Positions 22,991 through 34,503 of a stretch of DNA of 64,000 nt are shown in pieces. This DNA comes from Melanocharis versteri (Eukaryota > Chordata > Aves > Passeriformes > Melanocharitidae). The stretch spans positions 739,374 through 803,373 of the forward strand of contig VZTG01008661.1 of the NCBI GenBank assembly GCA_013397845.1, read 5' to 3'. Under the pieces are notes generated by a model. That model saw only the letters and a list, made by a program, of their open reading frames with translations. It was not told the origin of the DNA and did no database searches. The position numbers and the translations under genes were made by a program. Each line of letters opens with the position of its first letter. Within the stretch, counting starts at the first letter, position 1.

Positions 22991-24435
22991 CTTGGCAGAC
23001 TTGGGAACAACTTCTGGTCTTATTCTGGTATCTTGTAAACATCTGCCTATGCAAATCTCTGACAAACTTAAAAGACTTTTGTATTCAGTGTATAAAATAA
23101 AAATCTACTTTAATTCAGAAGTAGGAAGGAACTTTGTTATGCATTGTCCTTGTATTAGCTGATTCAACAGTTAAAATCCCTCCGAATTAATGGCATGTAA
23201 ACTGCACTCTAAGAGTAATGGTCTAGAGGTCTTTTGTCTGATTCTTAATCATGTAAGTCACATAAATATTGCTAATGTTTGCATAAGCCAAGTCACAGCA
23301 TTCTTGGTGGCAGAATTGTCAGCCTAGATTCTGCTGATCTACAGAGGATACTTCTCTACTGTGAGTCATAGTCTGCACGTGGCCATATCAGCACTTCAGA
23401 TTTTCTTGACAACCCCATCTGTGTCTGCTGGCAACACTCTCTAGGTTTGACCACAGTGGAAACAATTCAGAACAATTCTGAAGCAATGAAATCCTCGTTG
23501 TCAAATAATCAGATTCCCAGGAAGACATTGTCTCCCCACAGATGACAGTCACATTCTTTCTGCCAGGGAGATCCTGCTGAAAAGTCCTGGTGTGAAAAAG
23601 ATGAAATATGGGGTTGGTGGGATTTGATGTGAGTTATAAAGGGGTGAAAGGGATTGTGGTACAGTGGGAGGTCAGTTGAGCTCTCAGCATGTGCCACCCT
23701 TCTGACTGAAGTGTCTTCATAGTGACAGCTATATGGGCTGTAGGCTCTCAGATGCCATATATGGTTTTTTCTTGGTGTTGCATATAATCAACCAAATGTG
23801 AAACAAGTGAAGTCCAGCATGTTAATAACTGGTACTAGAGGTCAAGGGTAGAGTCCTGAAAAGAAAGGGTGCAAAATTCCCATGTGAATCTGGAATATTT
23901 AGCTATTAAATCCCATTAGATTGCTATAGGTCTCAATTTTGGCAGCCAGTTTTATGAGGTACTAGGAATGAAGTCAAAATACCCTGAGTGCAACACATTT
24001 CCTCCAACATGCATCTTCTGAGTTCCACAAGCTTTGTGAATTTGAAAAAAATACAGACAAATTATTTTGAAGTATTCAGCACCAAATATCAATTTTGGTC
24101 AGTAATGAGACACGACTAACTGTATCAAAATTGGGAATGCCATTATGCTAGCAAGTAATCTGAGACTGAGCACTGAAGTAGATCTCATCAGAGATTATAG
24201 GCTTCTAGAAAGTCTGCTGAATTAAAGTTTAATCATTTGGCGTGTGAGTTCAGACCTGTGAGATGCTCAGCTGGGATCTTGACGACTCAGCCTTTTCCAT
24301 ATGCTTTCCCCCATTGCTTGGGCAAAGCTTTGCATTTACCCAAGCTTCAAAGATTATATACACGTCCAAATTTGGAAGAAAATGCTCAAAATCAGTTGCT
24401 GGCCAATACGGGGCCATCCTCCAACTTCCCATATA
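22991..24435. other. Unique noncoding sequence
   Basis: Nothing recognised. Confidence 0.5.
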
Positions 24436-24439
24436 ACAC

Positions 24440-24500
24440 ACCACTAGGGAAAATCCCATTGAATTCAATGGGATAATTCATTTCAGTAAATGCTTATGAG
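24440..24500 (+). repeat. Ancient repeat candidate containing a perfect 22-base palindrome
   Basis: Positions 24453-24474 form a perfect palindrome with half-site ATCCCATTGAA and an EcoRI-type GAATTC centre. It is followed by ATAATTCATTTCAGTAAATG. This order resembles the 'CCCATTGACTTCAATGGGATTACTCA' segment of an old repeat remembered from turtles, crocodiles and birds. The palindrome is seen directly; the family is from memory. Confidence 0.5.
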
Positions 24501-25049
24501 TGGGAACCAGAGCTATATCAGGAAAAGCAAAGATGATTAGATTCATACTTGTTTATGGTAGGAACAGATATATTTTTCCACACTCCTGCCATCAAGTTTT
24601 ACTTAACTCTGTGAAATATAGTAACTGGTAGTAATGCTGCCGTGATAGGGTCCTGCCCCAAGGGAATCCTATCTTGGCTCACTGTCATTTCAAAGGCTCA
24701 GAAATAAGGGCTGCTTAGATCATTTGCAAATTTGGATGGGGAATCTGTAGTACAGCAGTGTTGCCACAGAGCATTTGCACATACGGTTTTTGTTACCCAT
24801 TGTCTGTTCAAAGTGCTAGACACTGGCCGTGTGACTCCTTTAAAACTTTCTTTTGTAATTTATTTATCTAGGAAACCACAGTTTACTCTCAATGTCTGGT
24901 TTCCAGTGAAGTCTTCCTTTTATTTCCAGCCGAACTTGCTAAGGCACAAAGAAGTCAAACAACCAGTGAAAGGTCATTTGGTGATATTAGCCAATGCTTA
25001 GGCCAGATCACCACCCAGTGCCTTCCAGATAGTTGGTAAATCTTCCAGA
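24501..25049. other. Unique noncoding sequence
   Basis: Nothing recognised. An 89-codon plus-strand frame (24732-25001) has no known domain. Confidence 0.45.
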
Positions 25050-25066
25050 TTTTTTTTTTTTTTTTT
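25050..25066 (+). repeat. Poly-T run (17)
   Basis: Seventeen uninterrupted T residues following two close copies of CTTCCAGAT (25022-25030 and 25042-25050). No retroposon body recognised. Confidence 0.9.
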
Positions 25067-28000
25067 ACTGTTCTGCTTTTCTACTCACCTATTGAAAATT
25101 GCTCCTTTATGGAAATTGTAGTGTAAAAGCCCAACACACTGCCTTAGAAAAATATTTCATGACCCTATTTGTGGAAAAATTTAGACAAGATAATTTCGTA
25201 GACATGGACTGTGTACCAGATGAGAGTGTACACTGGTGTGTCCTCCATAGTCTTGGTGCTCTAGTTCTCCAGACCTAGTGGCCTCAGAGATCTCACTCTA
25301 TTTCCCTTTATCCATCTGCACAGGTAAAATTGAATGGAAAATGGTGGAAACGAGAGGATGAAGCAAAATTCATTCCAAACTATTTTTCATCCTGACTTGG
25401 AGTTGGCACAGTTGCCCAACAGTGTCCATGGATTTGTGACCAATCCCCGTTACAATACCACATGTTTTAACTAAGATCACTAAGTGTTGTTTCTCATGGG
25501 AATCTGATAGTCATGTCTGTTCAATCACTGGCCTTCCTTCACCCATTCTGAAACTAAAAATAAAGGCTCCCCTAAGACAGTACCTGTAGTTTGATTGACT
25601 TACAAGGGTGGCAGTGACAGACACCAGGACCAAAGGTAAAAGCGTCAGGACTAAAAAAGGGCAAGATCAAAACTATCAATACAATATGTTCTAGTACTTA
25701 GGTAGAATTTGAAAGACAGAATAGCATTGTACCTATGATTACAATATTTTCCAATCACTTGCTTACTTCTACTCCAGCAAAAGAACTAAATTTTCTGTTT
25801 AAACGGACTGCAACAGTCACAAGAAAACTGACAGCATGAGTAAAAGAACAAAAATGAAGGTACTTTTTTCCTTTATATAAAGGTTCCCTTCAAGAATTGT
25901 CTGCTTTTATCCAAGGTCACAACCCAACCTCTATCCCTGTGAGTGGTATAGACAAGGGAATGGCCAAAAAATGTGTGGGAGAACCAAGCAGCATGAGAGG
26001 ACATTGGTGCATGATGAGTTAGAACAGAAAAAACATGTGAGTAGGTTGTCATCTTATATCTTGATAGGGAAACTGTACATCCCAGCCTAAGAAGACAAGA
26101 AAACAAGAGAAGAAAAATAAATGGAACGAGTAAATTTTAATCAATTGGCAAGAACAGAAAACCCCTTAAATACTCAGTCTTCTGGTGGACTTTCCCTGTA
26201 AAGAATTGTTGATGGACCATCTCTCTTCATGAACCTGGTTTCTGGGAGACGAAAATAGAGTCATTTTGTGTCTTGTAAATGCTCTGGAAGACACTTTATT
26301 GCTCTCGCTTGCATCCATACAAAAAGCTGTATCACATCTGTGGTTATGCACTGCACACGGTGTTGACAGTTCCAGAGGATCAAAAATCACAAGCCTGATT
26401 TGCAAAACTGTGCGATTAATTCCCAAAGTATCAGTATATTTCATCTGATTTACTGTAAAACTACTACATTGAACTTCTTGGCCTGTCTTTAAGCTTTGGA
26501 ATTATTCCTGTCCCTTTTCAGCCCTAGAGCACCTGGTTCCCGAAAGGGTCACCCTAGATTTCCAGCTCCCACAGATACATAGGATAAGATGATTCAGTGC
26601 CTTATTCCTAGAGCTCTCCTATCTTTCTTAGTCTCATTGGTTCTGTCACAACCCATTTTTCTCTTCATCCCACACAGCCCTTTTTCTCCTCCAAAGACAT
26701 ATATCCTTAGTTCTTCCCTTAGTTCTTTTTATCATCTTGAAGATAATTAATGTAGAAATCTTCCTCTGCTGCACCTCAAAGTAAGCCTGTCCATCTTATG
26801 ATTCCTCCTTTATTTGCTCTGTTTAGCAGGAGAAGAAATGGTGGAGGGTTAATCTAGAGTAAGAAACCTAGGCATGAAGCAATTTTCTCATGGGAATAGG
26901 TTCCTCAAGAATTTGGGCTTTTCCTGTCTTCTCATCCCACTGTAAGAACAGACCCCAGAGGAAAGGAAGAGCAGTGATTACCCCCATTAAGTCTTCTTCC
27001 CACTGGCAAACAATGTTAGCTTTTTTTCCAGAAAAACCAAAATTCAAGAGGAAACTGGAGCTGTTCTTGGGGAACTCACAATGGCTCCAGCTACAAATTA
27101 AATAGTCTCTCTTCCACTCCTCTGCCAAATCATATAATAAAAATTGCTTCCTGCTGTATAACAAATTATGAACATAGTGTCTGCGGAGTGCACTGATAAA
27201 TCTTATCACAAACCATATACAGTTGTGACAGACAGTCTCAGCTCAAAATTAGATCCTATTTTTCTCCTCTTACCAAATGGACCATCCCACCTGTGAGAGG
27301 TCAGCATTGTTTCACAGCAGGGCTCTGCCTCCCCTGATGGCCGTGCTACTGTTTCTAGGTAGAGTTCACATGTAATGGAGCCACAGAACACGCTGGGTCA
27401 CAGGCGCTTCAGCGCTGCGACCAAAGCCCCAGCTTGACTCCTGCCCTGTCCTGCCAGCTGCCAATACCACCTGCTTCCTGTTGTAGGTCTACCACACCAC
27501 TGAACATTTTAAAAATGTTTTTAGCAGGGATGGGAAGTATCCAAAGGAAGCAGACAGGATGAAAGGAAGGAGAGTTCATTCTGGCTGATGGCATTGTAAA
27601 ACGAACTGGGAATAATTAAGAAGTGAAATACCTAAGTAGTTAAAAACTTCAAATAAGTCGTTGCTGCTGCCAGCTCTGTTCCTGTCACCTCCTTAAACCA
27701 TATTTCTTTATTCAGATACTTGGAACAAATTCTTTTCTTCTTCCTGGTAAAGTGAACTAATGAGCAGTTGAAGCTGCTCTTGGGACATTTCCAAGAGACA
27801 GCAGTATTTTCAACTAATATGTATGCGCATGTGTGTGCATTTCAGGATAATTACTATTCCTCTTCTTGCATCTCTGTCTGTATATTTATATACATATACT
27901 GAATACATGCACAGATATGCAAATTTCAGAGCTGATTACATTTTTCTGAACGGAAATATTTATTTAGAGATTTAGCTCTAGTTTGGGAGTTCAGTACTTT

Positions 28001-28229
28001 CAAGTGACCCCTGTGACTCTACAATAAATTATAAAGACAAAACCACCTCCCCACCCTGTTATTTAGACCTTGCAACTGAGCTTCTAGGGAAGGAGCAGTT
28101 ATTATAATCCATTTAAAATGCAGAAAAATGTGTTAGAAAATAGATACAATTTACCAGATAATACTCAGAACGTTTCTGAGGTTATGATCTCATCTTTTCA
28201 ATTGTAAACTCTGGAAAGTAGGACCTGTA
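25067..28229. other. Unique noncoding sequence
   Basis: No gene or clear transposon. The stretch 27390-27480 is slightly richer in G+C. Short purine/pyrimidine alternations occur at 27820-27910. No open frame shows a recognisable product. Confidence 0.45.
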
Positions 28230-28247
28230 TTTTTTTTTTTTTTTTTT
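28230..28247 (+). repeat. Poly-T run (18)
   Basis: Eighteen uninterrupted T residues, about 70 bases before the ATA/ATG microsatellite. Confidence 0.9.
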
Positions 28248-28317
28248 AATGTATATATTACTTAGGAAATACAAAATGCCATGAGAGTCTGAACTAAAAT
28301 GGTAATGCTGTACAAAG

Positions 28318-28391
28318 TAATAATAATGATAATGATAATAATAATAGTAATGATAATAATAATGATAATAATAATAGTTATAATAATAATG
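28318..28391 (+). repeat. Imperfect (AAT)n microsatellite with GAT/AGT variants
   Basis: A trinucleotide array of AAT/ATA units interrupted at intervals by GAT, AGT and GTT triplets. The interruptions recur with partial periodicity (ATGATAATAATAATAGT-like blocks), which suggests local duplication of already interrupted blocks. Confidence 0.93.
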
Positions 28392-28569
28392 TTAGGTTCT
28401 GTTATCATTTTAGTAATTTAAGAAATATTGTGCTAATTGAGACTATGTACTAAACTGAATCTAATTCAAAAGGAAAAATTCACTTCAGGCATCCAATTTG
28501 ATGTGTGAAGAAAAAGCTGTTTGTCGAGTCATAAATGTTTTTGTTTTAAAATATCTAGTGGAGGAAGGA

Positions 28570-28760
28570 AGATTTTGTGATTGATATAATAACTGGATTG
28601 GGAGTTGGAGAACCTGGGTTCAATTTGCAGCTCTTCGCAGACTTCCTGTGTCACCTTGAATAAGCCATTTACATTTCCCAGTTGTTTTTCCTCCCTTCAA
28701 AAAAGGAATAATTATATCTACTAAGAACACAGAAGGTTTGTGAGACTAACTTAAGAAACA
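28570..28760 (+). mobile_element. MIR SINE relic
   Basis: The order of landmarks is that of MIR: GGAGTTGGAGAACCTGGGTTCAA (28600-28622; tRNA-derived B-box region), CAGCTCTTCGCAGACTTCCTG, TGTCACCTTGAATAAGCCATTTA (core, 'TGTGACCTTGGGCAAGTCACTTA'), TTTCCCAGTTGTTTTTCCTCCCTTCAAAAAAGG, ATAATTATA and TTTGTGAG. Divergence is heavy, as expected for an element active before the amniote radiation. The strand is plus by this match. Confidence 0.85.
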
Positions 28761-30850
28761 AGACTAATAACTTTTAGAAGAGTTCTGACTCTTGGAAGTT
28801 ACTCTACAACCTCATGTTCTCAATATGCTCAGAGCACCAGACTTCAGAGCATGCTGGAGGGTCTATTTTATCTCCTGTGCACATGAGGATCTATATTAAA
28901 CTAAGCTGGATAGGAGGGATTCTGTTGATATTGTGCATCTGGGAAGGAAGATTTCTGTAATCCTTATATTGCTGCTGCTCCGACTTAGGACTCTTTAAAA
29001 GTTAAAAGTTTGTCTAGGATGTTCAGGGCATCTGCAGCAATTATAACATTTAAATAATAATTTTTAAAAAAGGAATAATTTTATAAGGATATGAAACATT
29101 TGGAGGCATCTTGCATAGTTTCAAAAGTTGAAGAAGTTCTTATGTGTTATTAAAACTTTAAAACTAAAAAGATCTTCAAGTAGTTTTTTTTTCTTTTTGT
29201 TAGATAAAGCTTAATTCCTTTTTATTTGTAGTCATTTAACATCAGGATACATTCACAAGCAATGTACATTTTGTGTGTGTTAGTGCACGTGTATATTTAC
29301 ATGTGTGAGTGTGCTTCTGCACATGTAATGCGTATGCATAAAGAAAGTTGCCTCTGAGTGCATGAACTTGTGTATGAAAGTAGGAACAATAATTTTTGTA
29401 TTGCAGCTGTGGCTGTTTTCAACATCAAAGCGAAATGAAAACAGTAAAAGTAAAAGAAGAGGAAAAAAAAAAGAAACATAAACCAAACTATTATTAGAGA
29501 AGAACAAAGGAACTGATCCCACAGACAGTTTTTCAACAGCTGGCAAGGTTCATCAGCTATTTTTACTGGTCTAGTGCCTGTCCTCTAAACTCTGACATTT
29601 TTTCTGTTTTGTTTTGTGTACATTTTTTGTTCATGAATATCACTTGTGGTTGGATTGATTTCAATTATGCAGGTGTATATGTTAACTAAAACCATGCTGA
29701 AGTCAAAAAAGTGCAAAAATCAGCACCCTCAATAGTTCTGGAGGGACTCATTGCCTTGATCTCCCAGGCAGGTGGCCTTTAGATAATATACATTTAACAA
29801 CTGGTCCAGCATTTCAATTTTCCTCCCTGGGTTTTGTTATGCTGTAAAACAATCCTCCAAATAAGCCCCTTCATCCCCTTTTTGTAGTAAGCTGAGAGAG
29901 CCTTTAGACCAACAGCCATCGACATTCAGAATTTTTATTTGTGGTCAAGCAGTCAAAAAGTTACTCAAAAATCACATGACTAAATAAAACTGGGAAACTC
30001 CAGGTTTCTTTTGGTTCCTTCTTTCTATCTTGCAGTTGTGGTCTGGAAACTGGAATATATTTATTTTATAGAAGGAAAAATGAGAATCTTAATCATATAA
30101 CTCCAGGATATGAAGTTTGATTGAAAAGAAACAGCAAACAGCCATAAGATTCAGGATGCAAATTACAAGAGTTGGAGATGCTGAAGTCACATATTCCTCT
30201 TCTTCTGAATCTTGGATTGACTAAAAGACATGGGCTTTCAGCATCTTACAGAAGCTATGCATGTATGTAGAAGATTCATCCATAAATGATTCCTGCTGAA
30301 GCAGCTTCTCTGCCCTTTATGGGGCTGATAAGAGTACTGTGACTGGTAGCAAAGATTTTTTACTACCAACAATTCCCCAGAAAGAGATTGTGAAGGAAAC
30401 CTGAGAGAATATTTTTAAGAATGTACCAATTAAAGAAACGGAGCTATCTAAAAGATGGGATTGCCTGTGGGGAGGTAATTATTTACAGTTAAGGTTTTGC
30501 AAGAAACTCATCATTGGGATAAAGGAATGTAACTGCTGAGTGAAGCAAAGTAGCACCCATAAATAGAGTGCAGATAGGAACAATAAAAATTCTTTGGTTT
30601 TGTCACTCTTGGGAATATTTTCCAATTATGTTATCTGGAGAAGGCATTAATTCACTGAAAACCAAAACTGTAGATACAGCCAGAAATTAATCAAATCAGT
30701 AAAAGATTTTTTTGCCCCATTTGTGGTGTTATCGTTAATTTGTGACAGGCCCATCATTATTATTTCCCATTGGGTCAGGTTCAGAATTCCCTCTCAGCAT
30801 CTGTTTCTGGCAGTGCAATGTCTATAAGTGTCTATCTGGACACAGGCAGG
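28761..30850. other. Unique AT-rich noncoding sequence
   Basis: No gene. Minus-strand frames over 29280-29546 come from a composition-biased A/G-rich run (29440-29475). There is a short GTGTG/CATG-rich stretch at 29270-29340. Confidence 0.45.
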
Positions 30851-30851
30851 G

Positions 30852-30910
30852 ATTCCAGATATTCCAGATATAATTTTCCAGATATTCCAGATATTCCAGA
30901 TATAATTTTC
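30852..30910 (+). repeat. Nested minisatellite: ATTCCAGAT pairs in a 32-base duplication
   Basis: ATTCCAGAT occurs at 30852-30860, 30861-30869, 30884-30892 and 30893-30901. Each pair is followed by ATAATTTTC (30870-30878 and 30902-30910). The whole is two copies of a 32-base unit built from a doubled 9-mer. Confidence 0.92.
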
Positions 30911-32855
30911 TTACCTAGCCCCTATGGGAATGGAACGACCTCAAATGAGTCATTCTTTACTCCTGCAAGTTAAGCAGGGGCTGTCTAAAACTACCCAAAA
31001 GGTCCCATCCAGGGACCTGAAGTTAGCATTTTCTTTCAAGCTACAGCTCTGAAATCCTGCATACTGACTGGGCGTGTCGCCTGCTTCAATATGGAAGAGA
31101 ACCTTGCTCAGGAACTTTATATATGAATTTGAGTAATTGTTCAGAAGTAAAGACGTGCTAGGTGTGGGAGGGATTTAGAAATAGCGTTGTCCTTCTCTGA
31201 GAAGCTTATCCTTACCAACAGCAATTAAATAGGTTGGCTCCACGGATGAAGGGAGCTCACTGTGTTCCTCCCTTCTGGGAGCTGAGCCACTGCTCAGTTC
31301 AGACCGCAATTGTTATGGACACAATATGAGCCCCTATGACTGATGGAACGATACCAGCTTCAGTTTTCCACCTGCTCAGTACATGATCCTACCATTCCTC
31401 ATTTTGTAAGTGGTCACCTCCTTCAGTCTGGATGGCAGCCACTGTGATTGCTGTGCTCTCTGCACTGTAGACAGTGTCCATGATCATGCACCATGTTCTG
31501 CTTGTGCATCATGAATCAGGCTTTCCTGAGGGGAAAAGTGTAGATAGGTTGTTTCTTGACTTGCATATGGATTGCTTGGAGCTCAGACTGAACTAGCAGT
31601 GGACCTGGTTTACTGAACTAGCAAGAGCAAGTGTTCCTCAGCTCTTTCCCCAGGACCTGAATCCTATCATTCTTCAGGCTACCTTTAATTTATATACACC
31701 GAGCCCTTTCAAAAGGACTTTGTCAGATTTTGATCATGACCATTCTTGGGGTAAGTACATTTAGCTTTAGAATTACTTGATAACATGTGGAATAATATTT
31801 ACATTGGCCTGCTATGAGAGGAAAAGATGAATATTTCAAACTGTGTTCCACATGTTTACTTTTTAAATCCTCCTAAGCCAGCTAATTTTTACACTGGGTC
31901 TGTACATTCATTACCTGGTATCACACACCCAAAGAAAATGTCTATGGATTGATCATGCTGATTTCCCTACACATACAAAATCATTCCTGACAGAAATATT
32001 TGCTCTTAAGGGTATTTTTGTTAAGAATATTGTTTTGTCTTGCTTTAGCTAATCAGAAGGTCTACCATGAATTCTCTTGGGAAAATATTCCACTGACTAG
32101 TAGATCTCACTGTTAGGAGCATGACTCTGGCATTTAGACTATTTTTTTTCTTGGATCATTTTGTCCCTTATAATCTATTACTTTATTTATTTATCCGTGA
32201 AAATAAAAGGAGTCCTTTTAAGGCATTATCAAAGTATTGAGGAATGCTAGAAATTATGCTGTGAATCTTCATAGCTGGGGTTTGATCTTGCTGTCTATAG
32301 ATGCCTTGTGTCCTTTTAAGATCGGTATGGGATCCTGGCTGGCCTCCTGCTGCTGATCCTAAATAAGCACTAATCACCTGGGCCTGGCTCTGTCTGACTG
32401 CACTGGCTACCCATCACAGTGGGGTTTAGTAGCCTTCATAATGTCTTTTGCTGTGTGAGTGGAATCTCATGGACGAAATTCAGCTGCACCGGAATACACA
32501 TGCTGCCATCTGAAATGCCCCAATATTTACCAACTGGCCACACAAGATGTTTTGACCATCACATAGGACATGCAATGGCCCCACACGTGTATGGAGAGGC
32601 TCATGGAGACTGTGGAATTCTTCAGGACATCTAAAATCTTTCTATATATCTATGTTTAGACAACTGAATCTCATCCTGAATTTCCAGAGGATGAATATTG
32701 ATATCTCTCTTACATCTTCCAAGAAATATATTTTTTCAGTTAATTTAACCACACAGATTCTTCCTTTTGCTGCCATGTTTTAATGCCTTTCTCTGATGGT
32801 TCATTTACTGCTTCTACTTTATAATAGGACAAGTAGAAGTTAAGAGTTAAAATAA
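30911..32855. other. Unique noncoding sequence
   Basis: No gene, RNA or known repeat recognised. Confidence 0.5.
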
Positions 32856-32863
32856 AAAGTTGA

Positions 32864-32910
32864 TTGATCCATAATCCATATATTGATCCATTGATCCGTA
32901 ATCCAAATAT
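32864..32910 (+). repeat. Short tandem duplication around TTGATCC
   Basis: Two 20-base copies starting TTGATCCATAATCC (32864) and TTGATCCGTAATCC (32891) agree at 18 of 20 positions. A short TTGATCCA lies between them. A small local duplication. Confidence 0.8.
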
Positions 32911-33750
32911 GCTTTAAAATAATAGCCTAAGCATGGAGCATGAAGTATATGATTACACTGGATATTCACCTTATCGTCTGACTTGGCATCAAGCTTAAGT
33001 ATCCTGATTAGAAGTGTCTTCCTCTCCCCTAAACATATAGTGAACCAAACATAAAGCTTGTGTGCTCTGAGTGTTACCTGAACCGAAAGTTTAAAATCAA
33101 CAGGCCGTCTATCACCTACTGAAATCCGTTGCAAAATATTTATTCTGGAACTCTGTAGTTTGAATGCTTATTTATGAAAATTAGTTCTCTACTGATGTCT
33201 CAGTGCAATACCATGGTGATGAGCCCCAAGTAATGTATTGAGACAGATGCTTCATTGCAAATAACTGGGAAGCAAAATATTTTTCTACTTAAAACACAAA
33301 CTAAGATGTCTACACGGACAAGAAACTTTCTTATTGTCCAACATTTACTTGACTCTAATATAACGAGAATAATTCCATATCAATTATTTATGTCATGTAT
33401 CTTGCAAAAAATTTAATTCTAGAAGGTGCTACTTTTTCTGTTGGATGAATTAATTACTTGAACTTTTTTGAAAATTATAAAACATTCAACTTCTCCTTCC
33501 CTCCGTGTCTCAGGTGAAAAATGCCAAATTTTTTGAGTTTTCCTTCACTCTCATCACTTGGACAGGAATTTTCTCTGCTCTAGTTGAATGTGAAGATTTC
33601 TTTTGTAAAGGCTTTTTATTCCCTCTAAAAATTATGTCAAAATTCATATTGGAGCAGTGTCATACTTGGGAATGTAAAGCTGATACGCATGATAAATTCA
33701 GGAAGAACAGATAGTTACCCTTTTTTACTGGTTTAACTGGGCAATTATTA
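32911..33750. other. Unique noncoding sequence
   Basis: Nothing recognised. Confidence 0.5.
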
Positions 33751-34102
33751 CAGAATCATAGGTAGATTTGATTTGGAAGAGACCTCAAAGATTATCCAGT
33801 TCCAACCACTCTGCCATGGGCAGGGACAACTTCCACTAGACCAGGGTGCTCAGGGCCCCATCCAGATTGATCTTGAACAGTTCCAGGGATGAGACATCCA
33901 TAGCTTCTCTGGTCAACCTGTGCCAGTGTCTCACCATCCTCATAGGAAAGAATTTCTTCCTAATATCTAACCTAAATCTACCCTCTTTCAGTTTAAAGCC
34001 ATTCCCCCTTGTCCTATCACTACAGGCCTTGTGCAATGTCCTTTTCTGTCTTTTCTGTAGGCTTCTGTACATACTGAAAGACAGCTACAAGGTCTCACTA
34101 AT
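33751..34102 (-). mobile_element. CR1 LINE 3' fragment, 5'-truncated
   Basis: On the plus strand: CAGAATCATAGG tail complement, GATTTGGAAGAGACCTCAAAG (33769), AGTTCCAACCACTCTGCCATG (about 33799), GGCAGGGACAACTTCCACTAGACC, CCTGTGCCAGTGTCTCACC, AAGAATTTCTTCCTAATATC (33949) and CCATTCCCCCTTGTCCTATCAC (34000). This is the commonest avian CR1 3' end, well preserved compared with the other copies here. It stops at about 34102 in the region that in full copies continues to AAGGTCTCCCC. Both strands are open for short distances because of the element, not a host gene. Confidence 0.95.
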
Positions 34103-34450
34103 CCTTATAAAAGAGCAAAATCCATTAAACATATTTATTTGCATATGGGAAGATTGCCATTGATTTACCTGGATTAAGACAATGTTTTGGAAAGACAATT
34201 ATGAACAGAACTAATAATGTAATATACCAAGACTTATACCCACAAAATCAGCATTACAGATAGACATGCATTAACAGCTGTGTAATTAGACCCTGAAATT
34301 TTGCTGTCAGCCCTAAGGAGCCAGAAGCTACGTCTAGTGTTGTACATGTCTTGTGCTTTACTCAGAGATATGCAGTGCAGAGTACGTCTGCATTTCTGCT
34401 GACCCTGTGCATTACAAATCATGAGCTGCTTCCTCTCAAAATCATAGAAT
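34103..34450. other. Unique noncoding sequence ending with a CR1-tail-like motif
   Basis: Nothing coding. The last bases before the A run, AATCATAGAAT (34440-34450), are the reverse complement of an avian CR1 tail unit, but no further CR1 sequence is visible because the assembly gap follows. Confidence 0.4.
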
Positions 34451-34503
34451 TAAAAAAAAAAAAAAAAANNNNNNNNNNNNNNNNNNAAAAAAAAAAAAAA
34501 AAA
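34451..34503. other. Assembly gap (18 N) within a poly-A tract
   Basis: A run of A (34452-34468), then 18 undetermined bases (34469-34486), then another A run (34487-34503). The gap lies wholly inside a homopolymer, so its true size is not known from the N count. Confidence 0.98.

Noticed and set aside
33836..34163. Overlapping plus and minus frames of 78-105 codons
   Set aside because: Both lie within the CR1 copy at 33751-34102.
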